From: Haliclystus octoradiatus
Lineage: Eukaryota > Cnidaria > Staurozoa > Stauromedusae > Haliclystidae
NCBI GenBank assembly: GCA_916610825.1
Contig: OU744446.1
Coordinates: 3,853,001 to 3,917,000 of the forward strand
Length of the DNA stretch: 64,000 nucleotides
Reading direction: 5' to 3'
Part shown: positions 33,575 to 44,898 of the stretch, one piece after another
Layout: each line of letters opens with the position of its first letter
Numbering within the stretch: the first letter of the stretch is position 1
Notes under the pieces: model-generated
Seen by the model: the letters and a program-made list of their open reading frames with translations, nothing else
The model's database searches: none
Told to the model about the DNA's origin: nothing
Translations under genes and position numbers: made by a program

Positions 33575-36500
33575 ATTTACAATACTGTTTCAGATAATCA
33601 AAAATTATGAATTGAGTATCATTTAAATTATACTACTTAATTCGTTCAATTTCAAAGTCTGTTTAACAATGGTGGTATAAGCTTAGATCAATTAATAATT
33701 TCGCATTAATAATACAAGGCGTCGCGTGCTTGGAAATGTTTCGTAATATTTTATCGATGCAATAGCCAAACTTGATATTACAATATCCTTAATATATACG
33801 TCTATTATATATTGCCTTGAATATTGCTGATAAAGTGATAATATAGTAAAACCGACAACTGCATTGCAGGGCAAGTATCAACTATAGCTACTTTTAGGTC
33901 GGTAAGGCTAAGCACGCAGCCTTTGTGTGCCTGAACAAGAATAGACAAATATATTTAACTTTAAGTAAATTTCTTTACATCGAAATTACTTTGATTGTGA
34001 TAAACTATACAAACTAAATAAACTATACCAATATGACATCCTTCGTTGCCATGGTAGGCGAAATGGAAGATGGATAACTTAGATTAGATATTACAGAACA
34101 ACCGATTCTGAGAAATGACAATGGTACAAAGATAAACCCAATGTTTCCTTTTCTATAATTGCGTTAGATTTCACAAGTAACGTTTTTTATTATTAATCTA
34201 TACAAAACAAAAAATTGGTAAAAAAAATCAAAATTATGATTGTCCGGAAGTTTTGCTAGTGAGCGTGCTATCGCGTGTTGGCTACACGACGATTGATCGT
34301 TGTTTCTGCTATTTTCATATAAGTTCTTCGCCATGTGTGGTCAACTCTACATAAATACAGGGACGTCTTGTCACTTTGAATTGTCCACTATTTACAAAAA
34401 TACCACATTTTGAGAATTCTCTGAAGAGAAATCATATTTTCAAACATTGTTATAAGTAGAGGAGATTGCTTTCGTAGTTGTCGGATAAAAGAACAAGGTG
34501 GATACAAAAATGAGTAACATGCTTGAATTTAATTTTCTAAGTACGAAAGCTCAAAGCTGACTAAATGTCACTGTATCTCTGACACCAAACCAACCAGGTA
34601 TTGCCAAAGACAATCAATAATGCCAAAATACTCACATTGGTTATGCACTATAGTCTATCATCATTACAATCGTCGTCATCATTTATTGAGATAAACCTTT
34701 AAACCTACACAGGCTTTAAAAAATACAAAGATTAAATAATTAGTTAATTTACAAGAACATTAGTTTGCACATTCTGTTATAAGTCGAGCTGTCAGCTATA
34801 ATTGACATGCTGATCATTACTCGAGTACCCGTAATCTCAATTACCAAGTTATTATCTTAAAAGCGACGAGAAGTAATTAGGAGGGTAACATCAGTTCTAA
34901 ATATTTGATAAATGTATTTTTCAACTATTGTGGCAGCAGAAAATCGCTCGACAATGCCATATTTCATTACAATGACTTTCGAAATCAAATTCAACTATTT
35001 AGTCCAAAAGGCCGATGAATTTAACCCAGAAACAAAGTAATTTAATGGCTTTTTGACAAGCAGGAGGTCTCTTCCGATACCTTGAAAATAAATAGATTTT
35101 TAAGCTTGCAAAATAATTGCTAATAATACCGGCTATTTCGCGGGGACCCTGTATGGCCGCGTGTTTATTGACTATTGCATTATTTACCAAGCGGGAAGCA
35201 TGTACCCTTATGAATCAAATTTACTGCATCTTGTTTATTACTGTCCATGTCTTGTAGCGGTAATAATTTATGGAAACAAACAGTAATTATACAAATCTAA
35301 ATGGTGCTCAGTTTTAGGTCATGTGTTACACATGTACTTTAGGTGCGTATAATGAGACACGAAAAAGGCTTAAAAATCACGAGTCACCATGCGAATGATG
35401 TTGGCCTTTTGAGTGTCTCATAGCACCTCAATGTTCGTATCAGAGTACTTTGCACGGATAACCGTCTTTTATTTGTTTTAAGAAATAAATGTGCCATAAT
35501 ATAATGATGTCATATATAAATGCTACTAAAATGACGAGATACTAGAACGAGCACGGATTTTTAACAGAAACACGCTGAAACAAGCTTATAAAAAGCTATC
35601 ACAATTTGTAAAAATAGACGAATACGCATCGAAAATTAACGTGGAGAGCATTAGTTGAGTCTGGCTACATTGTTTATATAGAAGATTTGAGAGGAAAGAT
35701 ACAGAATTATTTAAAAACAATATGGCATTTTAAAGGCGTAGAATACAAATATAAGAAGAAAACATCAATTTCTGTCGGTTTGAAACGTGAATTCCATTTC
35801 CCGTCATTATATAATCAAAAATTTACAATATGACAGCATAAACGATCGAAATACACGTCGAAATGTAAACTTTGAATATGATTAAAGCAGATTGTTTAAA
35901 TTTTTAGTATTTTATTCACGTGATACCAATTGCGTTGTGATTGGGCACACAGAGTTTTGATTTATGGACAGTTTTTAAACTCCAGTTTTATGCCTCGCTG
36001 GAATGCCGCGCGGAAATGAGTGTTGACATGGAATGAGGCTTTTTCGTCATGTGAATGCCATTATGTTTCTGTTGCTATTTTGTTCTTTTCTGGTGCTCCA
36101 ATCCAAACCTCGTAATTTCATGATTTTATGCTGCATGGCACAAATATCAACAATAAAAAATCAGCGATTAGTATCACATTCGACGATATTATCTTGTTTG
36201 ATCTTTTGAAATTTAATTCTTTTTAAAGAAGTATTCCATGCTATTTTAATGGCATAGATAGAAATAGATGAAATATATTTCAATCATTGAAACAAAGCAA
36301 ATTAATTAAAATACAATTTTTTTACAAAGACATATATATTAGATGTGGCGTAATGTATATACCAATATTGATAAATGGAGTACGGAAGTGGGGCGTTCTT
36401 AGTTTCTTATAGGAATGAGGTCGCTTTAACTTGAAGCACGTTTTCAATCTCATTACTAACAATACAATATATTAATTATGCCGTTACAATTTACGATTAT

Positions 36501-37153
36501 ATGTAACAAGCAAACAAGCAATTAGTTCATGTTGAAATTCTGGAAGTAAAACTCCATGTTCGAGGAATCGGAAAACTTTTTAGCATAATACTGAATCAAA
36601 ATAAAGTAACCATATCTCTGATAAATATACTGAATTAATCCGAGGGATCTTCCATTTCAGCTAAGTGGCGTTCAAATAAGAATATATGCGATTATCTAGG
36701 TTACTCTAACTAAATAATGTATAAAACATCTGAAAATGCTACTTCAAGTTTTAATGTTGATACCATGGAAAATTAGGTCACTAAACCAGTTCAAAGCAAT
36801 GCGAGAAGAAAATCTCAGTAAATGATCAATAAATGATCAAATAAAAACATTAATTTAATGTTATATATACCTTAAATTTATATATACCACGCCCAGAAAT
36901 TTATCTCTGTATATCAAGAATGCTACATGATATAAGCTCCTATCAATTTGGAATAATGCACAAAGCTAAAATTATAGTTCTGGTATAGAATTGAGCGGGG
37001 AAAGCATACTGATAAAATCTCCAAGAATAGTTTGTTGTTTGTTAAAACTCATCAATGAATTTAATATCAACTATAATCATTCACTGTCCTTTTGTATCAA
37101 TGCTTTTTTGTTTGATTTTATTTTACTTTAGTTGGATTTATTCATCATATGAA
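33575..37153. other. Intergenic, no gene recognised
   Basis: 3.6 kb of AT-rich sequence. A retroelement-like tail (TCATCATTTATTGAGATAAACC) begins at about 34671. A 64-codon minus-strand frame at 34999-35190 sits in locally GC-richer sequence but is unrecognised. Confidence 0.45.
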
Positions 37154-37161
37154 ATACAACT

Positions 37162-37501
37162 CCCGGGGGGGGGGGTACTTGAGTACATTTCAGACGGGGG
37201 TGTGCCATTTTGGTTTTTCGGTAAGCACCCTAAAATTGCAGCTTCCCTAGAAAGCTATACCCCAAAATTGCAGAAAGCAGGAAAATTTCCACAACAAGCC
37301 TGGGCGAACTTTTGACAAAAATTTTGAATTTTTTACCAAAAATTTTGAATTTTACCAAATCTTGGACCCCAAAATTGCACTTCCTTAGAATAAATACCCC
37401 CAAAATTGCAGCCAAATTGTTAAAATGATACCCAAAAAAAATGGCGCACCCCCGTATAGCGACTATATGGACTATATGGAAGTACCCCCCCCCCCCCCGG
37501 G
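37162..37501. mobile_element. MITE of the CCCGGGGG-ended family with 8-bp target duplication
   Basis: Opens CCCGGGGGGGGGGTACTTG and closes with a long C run and GGG. The exact duplication ATACAACT lies at 37154-37161 and 37502-37509. The interior is non-coding, with repeated 'ccaaaattgca' blocks. The 8-bp duplication and short TIR point to a hAT-type non-autonomous element (inference from family habits). It sits 78 bp upstream of the lineage B pseudogene start. Confidence 0.88.
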
Positions 37502-37579
37502 ATACAACTGGCAAATCAAGAGTACAAGTTCTACAAAGGTCTTGAAAGAAGTTGAATATCAAGTATACTATTAGAAAAT

Positions 37580-38505
37580 ATGAATAATTCGTTCAATTCC
37601 ATCATATATGATGATCTTTGTCAGACATTTGCAACGCGCTATATGAATTATTTAAAAATAAATAATAATGGAGAAATCCCCATTGAACGTATTGGTTTTG
37701 GAATAACATTCGCTATATTAATGCTACCAACAATATCAATTAATTTATTACTTCTAATAGCATTTATCAAAACAAAAGTATTTTACAATGATCCACGTTA
37801 TACTTTACTTGGATTTATGAGATTCAAAGATGGAATTGTGGGTATATATTTAATGCCTTCTTTCGTTGTATTTTCATTCTCAAAATATAATAATTTATCA
37901 TGCAGTTATTTAATTTTTGCTGAGATAGTGTGCTGTTCATGTATTTTGCTAAACATAATGGGGATTTTTTTAATTTCGACGGAACTTTATATTTCTATAT
38001 ATCGAAAACAATTTTATGAACGATGGTTTACAATTCGAAATATTTTAATTGTGATCGTTGTTATAATAATTTTGAGTGTTATTATTAGTATTTCAAGTCG
38101 TTATAGTTATTTTAATTCTGGTATTTGGCTACGTAAGCTCCATTTTGCTATGTATTGCTACCGTATGGACTTTTTATCTTAATATTTAAGCCAAGAAATA
38201 GCGTTGATATCGAACAGGCAGCAAGTAATTTTAATAAGTAATACAAATGGGTATGAGAATCAAAATCTGCTATCACGTACGTTCTTTAGCATTTTTATAT
38301 GGACAATTATTACACATTTACCATATTTCCTGCTCATATTTGTATAACTTATCATATAATCATCATGAACATTTCGTTAATTAATTTTCAATTAATTTTT
38401 ATCATATTACTATTTTCTAATTCGACTGCTACACCAATAATTTGTTGCTGGAAATTTTCTGAGTTTCGTTCTGCAATTGTTAGAATTCTAACAAAAACAG
38501 AATAA
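37580..38505 (+). pseudogene. Broken lineage B GPCR
   Basis: Frame 37580-38182 encodes the N-terminus through TM5 (NNSFNSIIYDD..., LPTISINLLLLIAF, GFMRFKDGIVG, STELYISIY in the DRY position). It then shifts frame near 38150 (VLLPYGLFILIFKPRNSV continues in another frame), reaches a stop, shifts again, and TM6/TM7 are recognisable (THLPYFLL and SNSTATPIICCWKF, the latter at 38419-38458) before the stop at 38505. At least two frame breaks and one stop separate the pieces. It resembles 26120-27115 throughout, including the absence of DRY and NPxxY, so the gene decayed after the two diverged. Opposite orientation to its intact relative. Confidence 0.85.
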
Positions 38506-38970
38506 TTTGCATATACATGTATTTTCAATTTCGATTCTGAGTATATGGTCGATCAATGTAATACGTATAATTGTTTGTAATGTAATGAAATTTCGTAAAT
38601 ATAATTTACACATCTCACAACAAATTACCGCTCGGATGACTCCATATATGTCGCAATTCGTTGCATCTGGTTGGTCTTAACCTTTTTGAGGAATGAAAAA
38701 TGATTTTTGTAAGACGTTTGTGTAATCTGTGTTAACTCACTTCAAGCAGAATGGGCTAGAGTCTCTTTCCTATGCATCCCTGTCTTTATTATCTTACTTT
38801 ACTGATGTTTTTTTTTGTATGTTTTCCATAGCAAGTTTTCCTTGTCACATGTGGCGATCGCATACCCTAATAACAAAAAGCATAATTCTTTGAGCATTGT
38901 AGTTGGTATAAATAATAACGTTATTGTCCTTAATTTGTATAAATAAGATGGCATTTAGATTTGTGATTTG

Positions 38971-39285
38971 TTGGCATGCCATTTGAGAAGAATACCCAGT
39001 GATACACACGCACTAAAGGCCTTGTTCGAGACAGAAAAATTCTGTCCTCAGCCACGAGGAGAACCCAAGCTCACATGGCTGAAAACCATTGAAAATGATT
39101 TACGAGCTTTAAACATTGAGATATCTAAAAGAAATGCGAATAATGGTACAGTAATAAGACATAAATTATACTCATTTGAGATTAAAGAACTAAAACATTA
39201 CCGAAAAACATGGCGGATGATCATTGATCGCGCAGTGTCCTGGTGACGAGAAAGCGTGATACATAAATACATACATTGGCATGCC
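38971..39285 (+). mobile_element. 5'-truncated LINE 3' end with target duplication
   Basis: TTGGCATGCC at 38971-38980 is repeated at 39276-39285. The 295-bp insert encodes the tail of a LINE reverse-transcriptase protein (LRRIPSDTHALKALFE..., PRGEPKLTWLKTIENDLRAL..., KTWRMIIDRAVSW, stop 39244). This has the order typical of RTE/Jockey-like C-termini, and is followed by an ACATAAATACATACAT tail. A classic severely truncated retroinsertion. Confidence 0.85.
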
Positions 39286-39439
39286 CAACGAAGGAATTTG
39301 ACGCTTTAGTGTTCTGATCATGCTCATTGGACTATCTGTACTCTACTTCTGCAACTATACGGACCCTGTTCGCGAGATCTACTAATCTCTGCTAAGTTTA
39401 CACTGCACATGAAGTTTGCCGTTGTAAACAAAAAAAAAT

Positions 39440-41060
39440 GTTCAATAAATTTGCTTTTTATTAAGTGCTAGTTAATGCCATGTTTAAATAATTATCAGTT
39501 GTTTAGTATTTCATAAATTTCTTGAACTTGACAGGGTCAGGCTCGGTTATGGGAAAATGGCGTTAATAAATCAAATTGCAAGAATAAATCGTAGCAAATC
39601 ATTGTTATGATCTAATAGTAGTTATTTGCCACAAATTTAAATATCTCAGTTGTTTAAAACGTTATAAATAATACAACGAATTTTTAATTGCAATACATCT
39701 TAATTATTTAAACAGTAAATATTTATACGACTGATTGTCTTTATCTTCTTCTTTGTTTCCCCTTTTGTGTAGCATATCAGGGTCATGTACCGAGGTAGAA
39801 TTGTTTTAGCTTTCATATCGGTCAAATCTGACCGAGCTGGTTGAAGATACGATATCGGGTACGATTTCGGTTCTGATCGGATGGGCATCTTTATACTGTG
39901 CCTGTTCTGTAATTCGAATAGATATGTTATATTACCATAGCGTACTTGTTGCACTTCGAACAGTGGAAGAACAATGTTTTGTTTTCCTTCTGCATTCCCA
40001 ACCACATAAAATATTTGTTATTTCACTTCTTAATGCATGTAAATTCCAACTGTACACAATCGGATTAATTGTTGAATTGAACAATAATAAAAGAAAACTT
40101 GTCAGATACATTGCTTGAATAGTTGGATCCGTATTGCTGAAGTCTCTTACAAATCCTGACATGATTGCATATGGTATATGACAACAAACCATACAAAGAA
40201 ATATAGCTAACAGTGTTCTTGAGAGACGGCGTTGACGATCCGTTTTATTATCCGATTGCATACTTGAATCTCGTTTTATCATACTACGTGTTAAAGTCAA
40301 AATTTTGAGATGAACAATTAAATTCAATGGTAATGCCAAAATAAGTAATGCAGTGAATGTATATGTAAATAATACCTTTTCAGGCACAAATGAAGAACTG
40401 GTACCAATAGCTATGCTTAAAACGGATGACGTAAATGTTAATATCCGCGTAAAACGTAACGTGAATACTTTGCCATATGTAAAAGGATGGAAAATTGCAA
40501 TGTAGCGATCTACTGCTATTAAAATCATTCCACTAACAGTCATACATAATACTGAAAAAGCCACCATAGTAGCTGGTGCCATATATGAGCATGTTACCTT
40601 TCTAGAATCTTCTAAACTCATGTACGCGAAAAATGGCATTAGAATTAAACCAGTTAAACCATCACTAAGATTCAAATAACCAATAAATACGTAACATGGC
40701 TTTTTCAGTTTGCGAGATGTAAATATAACAAACATTGCTAGAAAATTTAAAAATACTGTTGGTAAACTTAGCAAACTGCATATCGTTCCAGTGATCACTC
40801 CTTCTAATGTTAATCCATGTGGGTTAATATCAAATATTCGTAATGAGTCTTCACAATTTATATCGAATATACTTCTTTGATAATTTGTAACTGTGTCATT
40901 CAACGTTGTTGTATTCATAGTGATTGGCAAAACCATATTTCATAAGTTATATTTCAAAATTAATTATGCATTTATTTCGCTCGAATCAAAACAATGAAGT
41001 GCCACCACTTTTAGCGCCAACCACTTGATAATAACGCAACCAAACTAACATTAAGGCCTG
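39440..41060. repeat. Segmental duplication, copy 1 (with 49015-50640)
   Basis: Both flanks and the GPCR gene align almost continuously with 49015-50640. The downstream flank shares 'aagtgctagttaatgccatg' and the upstream flank 'cttttagcgccaac'. Identity is highest within the gene. Confidence 0.9.
39932..40918 (-). CDS. Lineage A rhodopsin-class GPCR, duplicate 1
   Basis: 328 aa from ATG 40918 (MNTTTLNDTV). An upstream in-frame ATG at 40936 is absent in the duplicate, so the conserved one is preferred. N-terminus has NTT and NDT sequons and a conserved NCEDSLRIFDINPHGLTLEG block. KKPCYVFIGYLNLSD lies at ICL1/TM2, AVDRYIAIF at the end of TM3, CCHIPYAIM in TM6, NPIVYSWNLHALRSE in TM7/helix 8. 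ECL2 (FVPEKVLFTY) is short and cysteine-free. The C-terminus has cysteines after helix 8 (ILCGWEC), possible palmitoylation sites. Intronless and intact. Paralogue of 49524-50510 with about 15 substitutions. Confidence 0.93.
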   Translation of the reverse strand: MNTTTLNDTVTNYQRSIFDINCEDSLRIFDINPHGLTLEGVITGTICSLLSLPTVFLNFLAMFVIFTSRKLKKPCYVFIGYLNLSDGLTGLILMPFFAYMSLEDSRKVTCSYMAPATMVAFSVLCMTVSGMILIAVDRYIAIFHPFTYGKVFTLRFTRILTFTSSVLSIAIGTSSSFVPEKVLFTYTFTALLILALPLNLIVHLKILTLTRSMIKRDSSMQSDNKTDRQRRLSRTLLAIFLCMVCCHIPYAIMSGFVRDFSNTDPTIQAMYLTSFLLLLFNSTINPIVYSWNLHALRSEITNILCGWECRRKTKHCSSTVRSATSTLW

Positions 41061-41164
41061 GGCAAACGATACGATTTTGTTGTGCAGCATTGAACAAAAG
41101 ATTTCGAAATCTTTTGTGATTTTCTTTTATGACCATTTTATGAGATGACTAAATGAAGTTTGAA

Positions 41165-41580
41165 AGTCTGTCAAGATGGCCCACCCACCCTTTCAGATTG
41201 TAACGAAAATGGTATCAAAATTTAGTTGACATTTAGCTCACAATTGCTGAGCTACTTCTGAAAATTTGCTCATATGAAATAACCAGGTAATTCGCAACTT
41301 AAAGTGGGTGGGCCAGCTTGACGCTAGCACACCCATCCTAAAATATTGCCACTTTTCTGGTATCAAAATTTAGATCACAATTAGAGAAAATTTGCTCAGC
41401 TGCTTAAAAATTTGCTCACGCAGTAGTTTTTTAGAAAATAGCATTTTACTGGTTCCGGCTAGCCCACCCACCTTTGAAATTTCCAATTTTTTATACCAAA
41501 ATTTAGCTCACAATTAGCTCACAACTGCTCACTATCTTTCAAATTCACTCAACAAATACTTTTTGAGATAACGTAGATTT
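41165..41580 (+). repeat. Inverted-repeat partner 1 with internal GCTCACAATT motifs
   Basis: The reverse complement of this stretch is found at 48100-48415. Internally it repeats 'caaaatttagctcacaatt' and 'gaaaatttgctca' blocks and the phrase 'cccaccc'. Not coding. The two copies face each other across 6.5 kb that includes the foldback element. Confidence 0.85.
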
Positions 41581-41751
41581 TAATGTTGAATAATGACGTA
41601 ATCCTATGCTATTGTTCATAATGCTCATTTAACGAGCTTGTCATTTTTTGACAAAATCAAAAGCTAACAATAAATAAATCATTCTATTGTCTCGGATACA
41701 ATAAAGCAGCTAATGATCACGTTTGATTAATCACCTGAATAAAATGAAAGA

Positions 41752-41846
41752 TTAGCCTGCGCGCAGACCTTACTTTAAAACCTTTCTTCCTCTGTTTCTT
41801 ACTAGGAGAAAGAAAGGTTTTCAAGTAAGGTCTGCGCGCAGGCTAA
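41752..41846. mobile_element. Hairpin MITE, TAGCCTGCGCGC ends
   Basis: Arms beginning TAGCCTGCGCGCAGACC pair over about 37 bp, with a loop of about 20 nt. Flanks TGAAAGAT / CGAAAGAT form a near-exact 8-bp duplication. Very similar GCGC-ended hairpins are, from memory, common in cnidarian and other invertebrate genomes. Confidence 0.8.
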
Positions 41847-41859
41847 CGAAAGATCAGCT

Positions 41860-43667
41860 TTTTGATTTAATAATTTGAAAAAGCAGTGCATCAGCTTCAC
41901 AATGATCTAGATTACATGTCAGGCATAATATATGTGAAATTTATAATGTAACTCAAACAATATTGGAGTTATATTTTATTTTTAAAGTATAGAAGTTAGA
42001 AATATCACAAATAGATAGATGTATTAGTGAATAAATAGCAGATCAAATGAGTTTCGCGTAAATACTCTCTTCAGACGGTCTATTGACTGAAAAAACATTG
42101 TGATGTGCTCAAGTATATATGAACTGAATCAATATATAGTTTTAACCTAATTTATATTATAGCCTCGTATAAGTTAAGTGTATAAAATAGACTGACACAA
42201 AGGATAATTAACCAGTCTCTACTTACAGTGAATATTGGTAATCGTTAATAAAGAATACATTAAGGCTATCTATGTCTTAATCATTGACTCTACCAAGGGG
42301 GACTCTACTACATTATTTATCATGCCTAATAATTATAAATCACCGAAGAAACCAACGGTAAATCAAACACTTTAGGCTATGGATAAAATGGCGTATTTTG
42401 CGCGAAAATATTGCAGGCGTATTATGTAACAACCACAGAAAAGGCGAATGATTTCCTTCCACGAATTGGTTTGCAACTTTGACTAAAACTTACTTACGAT
42501 ATCACATTGCCTTGTGACAAAATTAAATATCTTGTCTCATGCCGTGAAGAACAATAGTTTGTTTGTGTAAAACGCACTAATCGGAACATTTGATTTATTT
42601 TCCCCTGTTTAGCGCGCTCCAAGTTTTCAAACATCTCGAAAGCGTATTTCGAGGCATAAATATTGCATGCATTAAATACGCATGCACTATTTTCGCTCAA
42701 AATACGCCGTTTTAGCCATCGCCTTACACATACATGACTTAGTGAAGCGTTTCTATTGTTTATATATATTATACATATCCATTAAATTTTCATTGAGCAC
42801 TAATAAAATTGATGTTATGCCCATACAATTACTTTGTATTAGTGAATAAATATATACTATAGCATAATGCATTATAGCATTATAGTGGATACAAGTTAAT
42901 ATAACCAGTTATCTACCACGAAGCCTCTATTATGTAGCCTCTTTTTCATATATGTGTAGAGAATTATTACATTTAGAGATTTAACTCATTATTGTCTATC
43001 GAATATTCTTGTATCATATTTTGGGAGATATAATTTATCATCGTCATCGTCAGCATTTAGTCACATATAACTATATCGCTTTTGCATTAACTCATTAACT
43101 CAACTATTTCATTGTAGCGTCCATATTGTGTGATATTCAGCTACCTTCGTAGTCATGTCACATCTAACCTCTTATTCATGTAGTATATATATATATATTC
43201 TGTTCTACTCAATGTATTCATTCTGTTGATAACTCCATTGCGTGTTTATCTTGAGTCATCGTCCTAACGATTATCGTACATGGCGCTGCGAGTTCGTGTT
43301 TAACGCAAAATTCTTTCAATTTCAATTTTTTATATTATTACTTATATGCAAGTTATATTAAAACCTCTAAGGATGTCTGTAGCATCGTTTTTGCATATCC
43401 AAATCAGACATTCAAGTAGCTACATTGTACAAAGTATGGTCTATCTCATAGTTATTCCAAATTTACAGCGACAAAAAATGTTGTAACCAAGAATATATTA
43501 ACAAGTATATATTCAAGTTAAATATATCAGCATTTGTAAGAAAATAGTAAATACAAAATTAAACAATGTACCTTGGAGTTTGTCTTGTTTAGTATTTCCG
43601 GAGTTTGGATAAGGATGCCTCGTGAATCATGATACCAAGATAAGTTTCCACCAAATTTGAGATGACC
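41860..43667. other. Intergenic, no gene recognised
   Basis: AT-rich. A GC-richer minus-strand open frame (42494-42700) is short and without similarity. Nothing else supported. Confidence 0.4.
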
Positions 43668-43677
43668 TTATGAGTTT

Positions 43678-44888
43678 ATGAGCGGTGGGTGTAAAATACG
43701 GACTCGCCGACTCGCCCACCACACAGACCAGATTGATTTAATCTAGAATTTCCGGGTTGACATGACGAATACTTCACGTCGTTGTACAGAATATCTTGTA
43801 AGAACTTTCTGCTGACTGAAGATTTATAAATTTTCTTCAAAAGGTATTTGTTCTCCGTCAAATTAATTCTTCCAATTTATTCAGCTCAACAATTCAACTG
43901 GGAGAGAATCGACACAATTGTGGCATGCACATTAATCCACGTTGTTTTTGTTTCGTAGTAATACGTATTTACGAGATGTGGATTGTTATTATTCCTGTTA
44001 TTGTTATATGGAACCTTGACTGTAAATTTCATGTAAATTTAAACAATTATTCAAGTTTTAAAACATGTGCTTTACTTAATTTTCTGTATTCTTTCCTTCA
44101 CTTTAGTACCAACGTTATAATATTATACCGTAAATGCTCAAGTATCGCCCTTGTTCACCTTTGCATCGGGGCTAGCGTGAGACAAACTAGACCTGGACGG
44201 TCTGGACCACAATATTCAAAGCTCAAGTATAGGCTACAGAAAATTAAGTAAAGCACTAAGCACATGTTTTAAAACTTGAATGATTGTTTAAATATACATG
44301 CGAATTTACAATCAAGGTTCCACATAACAATAACAGGAATAATAACAATCCACATCTCGTAAATATGTATTACTACGAAACAAAAACAACGTGGATTGAT
44401 GTGCGTGCCATAATCGTGTCGATGCTTTCCCAGTTGAAATGTTGAGCTGAACAAATTGGAAGAACTAATTCGACTGAGAACTTAGCTATTAAAGAAAATT
44501 TATAAATCTTCAGGACTTCGGCATACATCGTAGGCTATTTATTTGCAAGATAATAAATAATGAAGCAAAAGTTGCACTTGAACGGGCCGTCGGACGAATG
44601 TGTACATTCCCCTCTAAATCATATACATTATGGCTTGGAAGTTTCAATTCTAGCCTATTCATGCTTTGAGGGTCACTAAATATGAAACTTATCACATTTA
44701 TCGGTCATATTTATTGGAGAAATAATAAATATCGTATATATGAATCAAAACTCCATACAAAATATTCTGTACAACGCCGTGAAGTATTCGTCATGTCAAC
44801 CCGGAAATTCTAGATTAAATCAATCTGGTCTGTGTGGTGGGTGAGTCGGCGGGTCGGTATTTTACACCCACCGTTTGCGGTTTATGAT
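43678..44888. mobile_element. 1.2 kb foldback transposon with about 400-bp arms
   Basis: The left arm (43678 to about 44100) is inverted in the right arm (about 44247-44888): 'gcggtgggtgtaaaatac' outermost, then 'ttccgggttgacatgacg', then 'aacgtggatt' near the centre. The right arm carries about 235 extra bases (about 44518-44755). The 150-bp centre is unique. TTATGAGTTT at 43668-43677 and 44889-44898 is a probable 10-bp target duplication. No transposase frame, so it is non-autonomous. Confidence 0.85.
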
Positions 44889-44898
44889 TTATGAGTTT

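Noticed and set aside
37055-37562. Frames on both strands across 37.1-37.6 kb
   Set aside because: They lie in or across the MITE at 37162-37501, whose repeated 'ccaaaattgca' blocks create open frames.
39700-40118. Frames downstream of and overlapping the GPCR 3' end (repeated at 49288-49657)
   Set aside because: Flank and antisense shadows conserved only because the whole block is duplicated.
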